Assembly (NCBI GenBank): GCA_028700875.1
Contig: JAQVRW010000057.1
Span: 1 to 11,722 of the forward strand
Length of the DNA stretch: 11,722 nucleotides
Reading direction: 5' to 3'
From: Candidatus Zixiibacteriota bacterium
GTDB lineage: Bacteria; Zixibacteria; MSB-5A5; GN15; JAAZOE01
Part shown: positions 6,114 through 11,722 of the stretch, piece after piece
Layout of the letters: every line of letters begins with the position of its first letter
Position numbering within the stretch: the first letter of the stretch is position 1
Program-made: the position numbers and the translations under genes
The notes under the pieces: model-generated
Database searches by the model: none
Seen by the model: the letters and a program-made list of their open reading frames with translations, nothing else
What the model was told of the DNA's origin: nothing

Positions 6114-6131
6114 TTGTGAAACAATTCACAA
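6114..6131. promoter_or_regulatory. Rex operator upstream of the GDH-like gene
   Basis: TTGTGAAACAATTCACAA is an exact match to the Rex consensus TTGTGAA-N4-TTCACAA, with perfect 7-base arms. It overlaps the -35 hexamer of the likely promoter, where a repressor would block RNA polymerase. It is the stronger of two such sites in the window, the other being at 2619-2636; aligned with flanks, 16 of 19 bases agree. No rex gene is visible here. Confidence 0.72.
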
Positions 6132-6141
6132 AGCGTATATT
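6114..6141 (+). promoter_or_regulatory. Likely sigma-70 promoter of the GDH-like gene
   Basis: TTGTGA (6114-6119, 4/6) and TATATT (6136-6141, 5/6) are 16 bases apart, predicting a start near 6148 and a leader of about 135 bases. An alternative -10, TATACT at 6106-6111, would put its start inside the Rex operator but has no good -35. Either way the operator covers the promoter. Confidence 0.45.
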
Positions 6142-6272
6142 GCGTCGTCATATGCCGCCACCCAATTCGGGAAACGGCGCCCAAACTGCATGCGGTAACG
6201 AAGAAAGCGGAACCGAATATGCCGGTTGAGATTCAAAGACAATCAAACCACCCAAAACTGAGCGAACGAACC

Positions 6273-6278
6273 AAGGAG
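6273..6278 (+). promoter_or_regulatory. Ribosome site deciding the GDH-like start
   Basis: AAGGAG lies 6 bases before ATG 6285. An in-frame ATG at 6219 adds 22 residues (MPVEIQRQSN...) that have no counterpart in glutamate dehydrogenases and no ribosome site. Confidence 0.8.
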
Positions 6279-6284
6279 ACATCG

Positions 6285-7649
6285 ATGTCGGGGTATGTTG
6301 CGGAATTCATGGACTGGGTCCAGGCCAAAAATCCGGGCGAATCGGAATTTCTCACGGCGGTCGAGGAGATGGCGGAATCGGTGACGCCCGTGCTGGATAA
6401 ACACCCTCAGTACCGCCGGGCCCGGATTCTGGAGCGCATCGTCGAACCGGAACGGGTCATCTTATTCCGCGCCCCGTGGGCCGACGACCAGGGAGTCATC
6501 CATGTCAACCGCGGCTATCGGGTCGAAATGAACAGCGCTATCGGCCCCTATGCCGGCGGATTGAGGTTTCATCCCACCGTCTGCCTGGGGATCGTGAAAT
6601 TCCTGGCTTTCGAGCAGGTGTTCCGCAACAGCCTGACCACCCTGCCGATGGGGGGCGCTCATGGCGGCGCCGATTTCGACCCCAAGGGAAGAACCGATGA
6701 TGAAGTGATGCGATTTTGCACCTCCTTCATGATGGGTCTCTATCCGCATCTCGGCGCGCATACCGACATTCTGGGAGCGGATATCGGCGTGGGGAATCGG
6801 GAGATCGGGTACCTGTTCGGCGCCTACAAGAAATTGCGCAATGAATTCGCGGGTGTTTTGACCGGCAAAGGACCGGCCTGGAGCGGATCGTTGATCCGGC
6901 CCGAAGCAACCGGCTATGGCGCGGTTTATTTCGCCGCCGAGATGCTGGCCACCCGGGGGGAAACGCTGGAAGGGAAAACCTGTCTGGTTTCCGGCGCCGG
7001 ACGGATCGCCCAGTACACCATCGAAAAGATCATCGACCTGGGCGGCAAGGCGCTGTCTTTCTCCGACGCTCGCGGCTACGTTTTCGATCCCGCCGGGATC
7101 GATCGCGTCAAGCTGGCTTTCATCATGGACCTTCGCAATCAACGACGGGAGGATGTTCGGACCTATTGCGAAAAGTTTCCGGAGGCCTCCTATTTCCCGC
7201 TCGATGGCGACCAGCCGTTCAATCTTCTATGGAACCATAAAGCGCATTGCGCTTTCCCGGCGGCGACACAGCACGAGATAAATGCCGTCGACGCCACCAA
7301 TCTGATCAAGAACGGCGTTCAGGTTGTTTCCGAAGGGGCGACCATGCCGACTTCGCCGGATGCGGTCCAAGTACTCCTCGAAAATCGAATCCTGTACGGT
7401 CCGGCCAAAGCCGCCAGCGTCGGCGGGGCCGCGGTGGCGGGATTGGAGATGGCCCAGAACAGCATGCGGTATTCCTGGTCGCGCGAGGAAGTCGACAACA
7501 AGCTGCACGGGATCATGAAAAACATTCATAAGGCCTGTTTGGAGGCATCCGAAACCTACGGCGTCCCCGGCAACTATGTCAGCGGCGCCGATATCGCCGG
7601 CTTCGTCAGGGTGGCCGACGCCATGATGGACCAGGGGTTGTTTGGATAG
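6285..7649 (+). CDS. Glutamate dehydrogenase homologue (ELFV family, GdhA-like) lacking catalytic lysines
   Basis: The 454-residue protein aligns end to end with hexameric bacterial GdhA (about 447-450 residues), sharing blocks such as VNRGYRVE, FHPTV, LTTLPMGGA, ADFDPKGR, RPEATGYGAVYF, GLEMAQNS and VADAMM. In active enzymes the pocket is built by Lys in GPYKGG, Lys in FKxSL, and the catalytic Lys in GGxKGG (K89, K113, K125 of Clostridium symbiosum GDH). Here these are A90, R114 and H126. The pocket Ser (S380) is A385, and the NAGG motif reads SVGG. The partner Asp (D165) is kept as D166. The dinucleotide loop GAGRIA (237-242) is intact, so NAD(P)H binding is plausible. Oxidative deamination of glutamate is not expected. 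It may be a sensor, a structural subunit or an enzyme for another substrate. Expression is probably Rex-controlled. I withhold the symbol gdhA because activity is doubtful. Confidence 0.92.
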   Translation: MSGYVAEFMDWVQAKNPGESEFLTAVEEMAESVTPVLDKHPQYRRARILERIVEPERVILFRAPWADDQGVIHVNRGYRVEMNSAIGPYAGGLRFHPTVCLGIVKFLAFEQVFRNSLTTLPMGGAHGGADFDPKGRTDDEVMRFCTSFMMGLYPHLGAHTDILGADIGVGNREIGYLFGAYKKLRNEFAGVLTGKGPAWSGSLIRPEATGYGAVYFAAEMLATRGETLEGKTCLVSGAGRIAQYTIEKIIDLGGKALSFSDARGYVFDPAGIDRVKLAFIMDLRNQRREDVRTYCEKFPEASYFPLDGDQPFNLLWNHKAHCAFPAATQHEINAVDATNLIKNGVQVVSEGATMPTSPDAVQVLLENRILYGPAKAASVGGAAVAGLEMAQNSMRYSWSREEVDNKLHGIMKNIHKACLEASETYGVPGNYVSGADIAGFVRVADAMMDQGLFG

Positions 7650-7653
7650 GACT

Positions 7654-7872
7654 CTACGGGACGATCACGCGGAAATCCTCTGGGTTGACCGTCCGCTTTC
7701 CTTCAACGATCAGCGCAATTCCAAACCGGGTATCATAGTCCGTGACCGGTCTGTTTCCCGACCCGCCGGGATGTCCCGCAGGGTGATGCCATCCACGCCG
7801 AGCCGCCACAACATTTGCCTTGACAAGCGCCCTCGATATGCGTTTAGATACAACCGGGTTCGGCAAAACCAC
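7654..7872 (-). pseudogene. Possible decayed gene fragment, minus strand
   Basis: The 264 bases between the GDH-like stop and the peroxidase start have no plus-strand gene. On the minus strand the end reads DYDTRFGIALIVEG then KRTVNPEDFRVIVP and a TAG 4 bases from the GDH-like stop; it looks like ordinary protein. The neighbouring frame just upstream reads LGVDGITLRDIPAGR, and the frame before that ALVKANVVAA. Joining them needs one or two frameshifts, which suggests the remnant of a longer gene. I cannot name the family, and an intact 72-residue gene is possible but has no good ribosome site. Confidence 0.25.
7820..7848 (+). promoter_or_regulatory. Possible promoter of the peroxidase/porin-cytochrome operon
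   Basis: A perfect -35 TTGACA (7820-7825) is followed after 17 bases by TTTAGA (7843-7848, 3/6); TAGATA at 19 bases is an alternative. The start would be near 7855, giving a leader of about 60 bases to ATG 7914. The -10 is poor. Confidence 0.35.
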
Positions 7873-7913
7873 ACGACAACAGCTTTCAGAGTCGCCAAAA
7901 AGGAGGAAAGATC

Positions 7914-8984
7914 ATGGATAGATTGACCTTTTGTACCTTCCTGATTTTCCTGTTCCTTCCCGCATGGGCGTCGGCCGGTGATACATCGTCGCCGCCGTTG
8001 ACGGCTATCAACGTCCATTCGCTGGGGCCGGAACAGGTCGGTAATCTCCCGCCGGTGATTGTGCCGGTGGACAATCCGCAGACATCGGCCAAGATTCTCC
8101 TGGGCAAGAAGCTCTATTTTGACACCCGGTTGTCGGCCGACAACACCGTCAGTTGTGCCACCTGCCATGACCCGGCCCTGGGATGGTCGGACGCCGGGCC
8201 GACCAGCAAGGGGATTAAAAGCCAGTTGGGAGGACGGCGGGCGCCGCCGGTCGTCAATGCGGCTTATGCCCCTCTTCAATTCTGGGATGGACGGGCGCCT
8301 ACCCTGGAAGAACAAGCCAAGGGGCCGATTGCCAATCCCATCGAGATGGGCAACACCCACCAGGTCATGATCAACACTCTCGAAGGCATCCAGGGGTACG
8401 AAGATGAGTTCAAAGCGGTCTTCGGGACTTCGCCGATCACCCTCGACCAGGTAGCCCAGGCAATCGCCGCCTATGAACGAACCGTCGTCACCACCGATTC
8501 CCCCTTCGACCGGTACGTGCGGGGCGACCAAGTGGCAATGACCGGCCTGGAGAAGAAGGGATTGGAGATATTCAACGGCAAAGGGCACTGCACCGCCTGT
8601 CACTGGGGCGGGTATTTCAGCGACGGCCGTTTCCACAACCTGGGCGTGGCGCCGGCCCCGGGAGCGACCCCTGATGAAGGCCGATACGCGATCACCAAAA
8701 ATCCGCCTGACATGGGGGCGTTCAAGACCCCGACCGTGCGCGATGCCGCCAAACGACCGCCGTACCTGCATAATGGCACCGAGAAAACGCTCATGACGGT
8801 AATAGAACTGTATGACCGTGGCGGCGGAACCGAAGCGGCCAACCTCGATCCCCTGATGGTTCCATTGGGGCTGTCTGAGAAAGAGATGATCGCGCTGGAA
8901 GCCTTCATGAAACGGGCGATGGTGAGTCTTAACCCGAGCGTGGCCGACGAAAAACCGATCCCGGCCTCGGAATTTCCCAAATAA
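7914..8984 (+). CDS. Dihaem cytochrome c peroxidase (CcpA/MauG family)
   Basis: This is a 356-residue periplasmic enzyme of the bacterial cytochrome c peroxidase family, which reduces hydrogen peroxide to water with electrons from small redox proteins. The ATG at 7914 follows AAGGAGG. Residues 1-21 are a signal peptide (cut after ASA). There are two c-type haem sites: C81-A-T-C-H85 and C226-T-A-C-H230. Family blocks include GxKLYFDTRLS (64-74), CHDPALGWSD, APPVVNAAY, FWDGRAPTLEEQA (123-135), GPIANPIEMG and KTPTVRD. M267 (PPDMGAFKTP) is a candidate axial ligand of the second haem. Length and order are typical. It is co-transcribed with the porin-cytochrome 11 bases downstream. The electron donor is unknown, and the downstream protein could be connected to it. 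Confidence 0.95.
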   Translation: MDRLTFCTFLIFLFLPAWASAGDTSSPPLTAINVHSLGPEQVGNLPPVIVPVDNPQTSAKILLGKKLYFDTRLSADNTVSCATCHDPALGWSDAGPTSKGIKSQLGGRRAPPVVNAAYAPLQFWDGRAPTLEEQAKGPIANPIEMGNTHQVMINTLEGIQGYEDEFKAVFGTSPITLDQVAQAIAAYERTVVTTDSPFDRYVRGDQVAMTGLEKKGLEIFNGKGHCTACHWGGYFSDGRFHNLGVAPAPGATPDEGRYAITKNPPDMGAFKTPTVRDAAKRPPYLHNGTEKTLMTVIELYDRGGGTEAANLDPLMVPLGLSEKEMIALEAFMKRAMVSLNPSVADEKPIPASEFPK

Positions 8985-8995
8985 AGGAGCCGACC

Positions 8996-10252
8996 ATGAA
9001 AAAGATCATATCCGTTTTCATCGTTCTGGCCGGCGTGCTTCTGATGCTTCCGGACACCAGCTCGGCCATCCCCGCGTTCGCCCGCAAATACGGGTTCAAC
9101 TGCAATATGTGTCATACTGCGTTCACCAAGCTGAATGATTTCGGGCAAAGGGTCCGTCAGCACGGGTATCAGATTCCGGGGCAGGAGGGGTTCGAAAAGA
9201 ACGTCTTCGCCACTCCGATCCCGCTGGCCATGCGAACCTCGATGGGTCTGGTGGTGGGCGGCAACGATTCGACCACCACATCCAGCTTCAACATCAACGG
9301 CCTGGATATCCTGGCCGCCGGCGTGCTGCATAAGAATATCTCGTTCCTGCTCATCTATACGCCGCGGATCGACGAGCCGGCCGGGGATTACACCGGTTCG
9401 AACAACGGCGCCAATCCCAGCCAGCTCGGCGCGCTGGAATCGGCCAGTCTGGTCTTCAGCAATCTGGTTCCGGACCTGCTCAATGTTCGCGTCGGACGGT
9501 TCGAACCGGCGTATCACGCCATCAGTTCGAAGCGAATCTATTACTTGATATCTCCCTTTGAAATTTATGCCTATGGCACCGGGAACAACAGCTTCGTCTT
9601 CGATGACAACCAGATGGGAATCGAAGTGACCGGGAATTCCCGCGTCGGATTCCATTACGCCGCCGGCGTGGTCAACGGCAACGGCCCCAATCCGGACAAC
9701 AATAAAGGCAAAGACCTTTATCTGACCATGCATCAGATCATCGGCCGCGGCGAGGGTCAAAGCGCCGGGCAACGGATCGGCGTCTTCGGCTACTATGGCT
9801 GGCAACCGACGATTCTGGACAGCCTGATGGGGCCGATGGGGGAAAACGAAGGCGGCGGCAACAAAACGTTTTACCGCATCGGCGGGGATATCAGCCTCAA
9901 TTGGCGGACATTCAATTTGCGGGCGTTGTTCATGCAGGGAATCGATGACAAGGCGCTCAACCCGCTCGATACCGCCGACGATTATGAATTCAACGGCGGG
10001 CTGGTCGAATTGGATTGGGCCGGATTGTACAACAACCGCCTGATCGCCTCGGCCATGGTCAACTGGGTCAATCCTCCTTGCGGGGACAATGACAAACAAG
10101 TTCTAGCCTATTCGGCCTTGATTCGGTACAATCTCGGCGACTGGACGGCGGTCAATGTCGCCCTTCACGCCGAGTATCTGCATCGCGAAATCGGCAAGGA
10201 TAATCCATTCAAGGACGACATCGTCGCCTTGATGCTCGACTTCGCGTTCTAA
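8996..10252 (+). CDS. Monohaem porin-cytochrome, Cyc2-like outer-membrane protein
   Basis: The 418-residue protein starts at ATG 8996 with AAGGAG 6 bases upstream. Residues 1-24 are a signal peptide (TSSA-IP). Immediately after come AIPAFARKYG and a c-type haem site C36-N-M-C-H40, then LNDFGQRVRQHGYQ. This order and wording (aromatic-Ala-Arg, CxxCH, then FGR and GY) resemble Cyc2, a fused cytochrome-porin. The rest is alternating amphipathic strands rich in Gly, Asn and aromatic residues, ending in LMLDFAF with a terminal Phe, as in outer-membrane beta-barrels. The length fits a barrel of about 16 strands. I infer that it carries electrons across the outer membrane through a haem in the barrel; iron oxidation as in true Cyc2 is not shown. 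It is translated from the same message as the peroxidase, and the terminator at 10283 closes the unit. Confidence 0.85.
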   Translation: MKKIISVFIVLAGVLLMLPDTSSAIPAFARKYGFNCNMCHTAFTKLNDFGQRVRQHGYQIPGQEGFEKNVFATPIPLAMRTSMGLVVGGNDSTTTSSFNINGLDILAAGVLHKNISFLLIYTPRIDEPAGDYTGSNNGANPSQLGALESASLVFSNLVPDLLNVRVGRFEPAYHAISSKRIYYLISPFEIYAYGTGNNSFVFDDNQMGIEVTGNSRVGFHYAAGVVNGNGPNPDNNKGKDLYLTMHQIIGRGEGQSAGQRIGVFGYYGWQPTILDSLMGPMGENEGGGNKTFYRIGGDISLNWRTFNLRALFMQGIDDKALNPLDTADDYEFNGGLVELDWAGLYNNRLIASAMVNWVNPPCGDNDKQVLAYSALIRYNLGDWTAVNVALHAEYLHREIGKDNPFKDDIVALMLDFAF

Positions 10253-10282
10253 ATCGCGATCGGGAAATAGTCCTGAAGAAGC

Positions 10283-10310
10283 AACGGCCGGGTCATGCGA
10301 CCCGGCCGTT
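10283..10310. terminator. Strong bidirectional hairpin between convergent genes
   Basis: AACGGCCGGGTC pairs perfectly with GACCCGGCCGTT over 12 bases with the loop ATGC. It stands 30 bases past the porin-cytochrome stop and about 60 bases past the end of the opposing osmC gene. There is no long U-run on either side (ATTGCC on plus), so efficiency is inferred from stem strength. Confidence 0.8.
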
Positions 10311-10371
10311 ATTGCCTTGATGAAACAGGACGGATATACTCCGCCGCCGTCTTAATATCTCCTGATTCGAC

Positions 10372-10797
10372 TTAAGCCAGTTTGGCTTCAAGGACGATCT
10401 CGACTCCAGTTAGCGCCCGCGACACCGGACAGCCCGCCTTGGCCTCATTGGCATGCTTCAAAAAAGTCGCATTATCGATGCCGGGGACATGTCCTTCGGT
10501 GACCAGTTCGATCTTGGTGATCGTGAACCCGTCGCCGACTTTATCGATATGCACCTTGGCCTCGGTCTTGATGCTTTTCGGATTGAATCCGGCCTTGCTC
10601 AGTATGGCCGAGAAAGCCATCGAAAAACATCCGGCATGGGCCGCGCCGATCAATTCCTCGGGATTGGTCCCCTTGGCCTCCTCGAAGCGGGAACCGAATG
10701 AATAATTCCCGTGAAACGAACCGCTCCCCAGGGCCAGGCGCCCTCTCCCCTTCATCAAATCGCCTTCCCATACCGCTTCCGCTTTGCGTACCGGCAT
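10372..10797 (-). CDS. osmC: OsmC-family organic hydroperoxide-detoxifying protein
   Basis: This is a 141-residue thiol peroxidase of the OsmC/Ohr superfamily, which reduces organic hydroperoxides in the cytoplasm. The start is ATG 10797, giving MPVRKAEAVWEGDL, because AAGGAGG lies 6 bases upstream; the frame is open 30 codons further, but that part is not family-like and covers the promoter. The two redox Cys are C57 (GAAHAGCFSMAFS) and C123 (AKAGCPVSRAL), spaced as in OsmC. Other family blocks are FEEAKGTNPEELIGAAHAG and the closing ALTGVEIVLEAKL. Length is normal for OsmC, and the EAKGTNPEEL wording favours OsmC over Ohr. It is monocistronic, converges on the porin-cytochrome operon and is divergent from the metalloprotease-like gene. 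It completes a peroxide-handling set with the haem peroxidase. Confidence 0.94.
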   Translation of the reverse strand: MPVRKAEAVWEGDLMKGRGRLALGSGSFHGNYSFGSRFEEAKGTNPEELIGAAHAGCFSMAFSAILSKAGFNPKSIKTEAKVHIDKVGDGFTITKIELVTEGHVPGIDNATFLKHANEAKAGCPVSRALTGVEIVLEAKLA

Positions 10798-10840
10798 TGC
10801 ATTCCTCCTTAAAACTGTATAGAACAAAAATCCATGAATC

Positions 10841-10846
10841 ATTATA
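10841..10846 (-). promoter_or_regulatory. -10 element of the osmC gene
   Basis: A perfect TATAAT on the minus strand predicts a start near 10834 and a 37-base leader. The -35 region (GTGCTG) is poor, as is common for stress-type sigma factors and activator-dependent promoters. An overlapping TATAAT on the plus strand (10845-10850) makes the element symmetrical. Confidence 0.5.
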
Positions 10847-10952
10847 TAATACGCAGAGATCGTCAGCACTGTTTGGATGATCTCCACCGGCCGCTCCGGG
10901 AACTCCCGCCGTGGCCGCCGGTATAAGCAGAAACCATCGAAAGGATGTCATC

Positions 10953-11722
10953 ATGACGCCATCCCGCATGCCCTGTCTCTTGACGCTGGCCGTTGCGGCC
11001 ATACTCGCCGTGGGCGCGCCAGTGCAAGCCCAGCCGGACGTCGTCTTCAATGATTATCTTGCGGCTTTAAAGGAGATGCGTTGGGGCGATGCCGAGCGGT
11101 ATTGGCAACCCGAGGTCATAGAGAGATCACGACGCCTGGGAATCGTTTACACCGACGTCCCGGTCAAGTACGATTGCGCCTCCCCCTTGATGACGGCTCT
11201 GTCCGGGATCCAAAGCGGCGCGGTGCAGGTATCGGCGGCAGTCGCATCCCCGGACAGCGATACGACCCGTATCCTCGTTCGGATCATGTCGGCGACCGAT
11301 AGCGTGACGGCGACATATTACGCCGAAAAAAGCTCTGCCGGTTGGCGGTTGACCTCGCCCCTCTATTTCTACTCGCACGGGTGGAAGATTCGCCGAACCG
11401 CCTATGCCGACATCTATTATTCCGATGAACGCTTGATAAACGATTATGCCTGCCGGGCGTTGGATGATTTTGTCGAAACCGCCGGGAAGGCTTTACGGCT
11501 GTCGCCGGATGATTTTGCCCGCTTAAAACGCGATCGAATCGACTACTTCCTCTGCGCCGGGGACGATATGCGCCGGTTGACCGGGTACGATGCCCAGGGC
11601 ATGACCGACCTTCAGGTCGATGCCGTGGTTTCCCAAACCCTTCCCCACGAACACGAACTGACGCACCTGCTGATCAATTATCGGCTGCGGCAACTTCCCT
11701 TGTATTCCCTTCCCCTCATGCA
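10953..11722 (+). CDS. Secreted protein with HExxH zinc-protease motif, cut by the window edge
   Basis: The frame is open from ATG 10953 (AAGGAT about 8 bases upstream) to the window end, giving 256 residues. Residues 1-27 are a signal peptide ending GAPVQA-Q. The next part, from about 33 to 125, has the look of a helical or NTF2-like leading domain (FNDYLAALKEMRWGDAERYW, then TYYAEKSSAGWRL). The final part contains LPHEHELTHLLINY, in which H234-E235-L-T-H238 is a zinc-binding HExxH motif in a helix, as in gluzincin or other metallopeptidases; the third ligand would lie beyond the edge. Two Met codons (1 and 6) could start the protein. I do not recognise a specific peptidase family. Protease activity is inferred from the motif alone. 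Confidence 0.8.
   Translation, partial: MTPSRMPCLLTLAVAAILAVGAPVQAQPDVVFNDYLAALKEMRWGDAERYWQPEVIERSRRLGIVYTDVPVKYDCASPLMTALSGIQSGAVQVSAAVASPDSDTTRILVRIMSATDSVTATYYAEKSSAGWRLTSPLYFYSHGWKIRRTAYADIYYSDERLINDYACRALDDFVETAGKALRLSPDDFARLKRDRIDYFLCAGDDMRRLTGYDAQGMTDLQVDAVVSQTLPHEHELTHLLINYRLRQLPLYSLPLM

Noticed and set aside
6462..7142. Minus-strand frame opposite the GDH-like gene
   Set aside because: It is antisense to a well-conserved GDH fold and has no motif or ribosome site.
7710..8771. Minus-strand open frame of 353 codons opposite the peroxidase gene
   Set aside because: Most of it is antisense to clear peroxidase motifs. Only its last 30-40 codons, outside the peroxidase gene, look protein-like, and they are treated under the possible remnant.
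8600..10099. Long minus-strand open frame (499 codons) across the peroxidase and porin-cytochrome genes
   Set aside because: The plus strand has haem motifs, signal peptides and ribosome sites over the same bases. The minus translation shows no motif and is a GC-driven shadow.
10811..10887. Upstream extension of the OsmC protein to codon 10887
   Set aside because: The extra 30 residues are hydrophobic, not family-like, and would cover the TATAAT and the AAGGAGG site of the ATG at 10797.

Overview
The window reads as chromosome of a Gram-negative, probably anaerobic or redox-versatile bacterium of moderate-to-high GC. Evidence for an outer membrane is a beta-barrel porin-like cytochrome with a C-terminal Phe, and several Sec-type signal peptides. 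The mix of a HydB/HndC-type NADH-oxidising module, cytochrome c genes and secreted uncharacterised proteins would suit an uncultivated FCB-type lineage (Zixibacteria-like), but this is a guess from gene content only. I see no mobile element, CRISPR array, tRNA or rRNA.

Minus strand, 1-2735: an operon encoding a tandem four-Cys protein, a NuoE/HndA subunit with a zinc-ribbon tail, and the first 345 codons of a NuoF/HndC-type flavoprotein that runs off the left edge. Its 404-base leader/promoter region holds a strong sigma-54 -24/-12 element, a Rex-like operator and two further palindromes. Upstream lies a minus-strand NtrC-type sigma-54 activator (2736-4070), the obvious candidate controller. 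Its receiver domain lacks both the phospho-acceptor Asp and the conserved Lys. Next is a secreted DUF4412-like protein (4256-5179).

Plus strand, 5248-10252: a NarL/LuxR-type response regulator, also with a degenerate receiver (Asp to Asn, Lys to Gln); a glutamate dehydrogenase homologue (6285-7649) in which all three catalytic-pocket lysines are replaced although the fold motifs remain, preceded by a consensus Rex operator; a short region that may be a decayed minus-strand gene; and a two-gene operon of a dihaem cytochrome c peroxidase and a monohaem porin-cytochrome (Cyc2-like), closed by a strong hairpin.

Right end: a minus-strand OsmC-family peroxidase converging on that hairpin, and divergently from it a secreted protein with an HELTH zinc-protease motif that runs off the right edge.

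The functional theme is redox: NADH-linked electron transfer, an NADH-sensing operator at two promoters, haem peroxidase and thiol peroxidase, and a possible outer-membrane electron conduit. The most unusual feature is the clustering of three degenerate proteins: two response regulators without their phosphorylation site and a GDH homologue without its catalytic residues.
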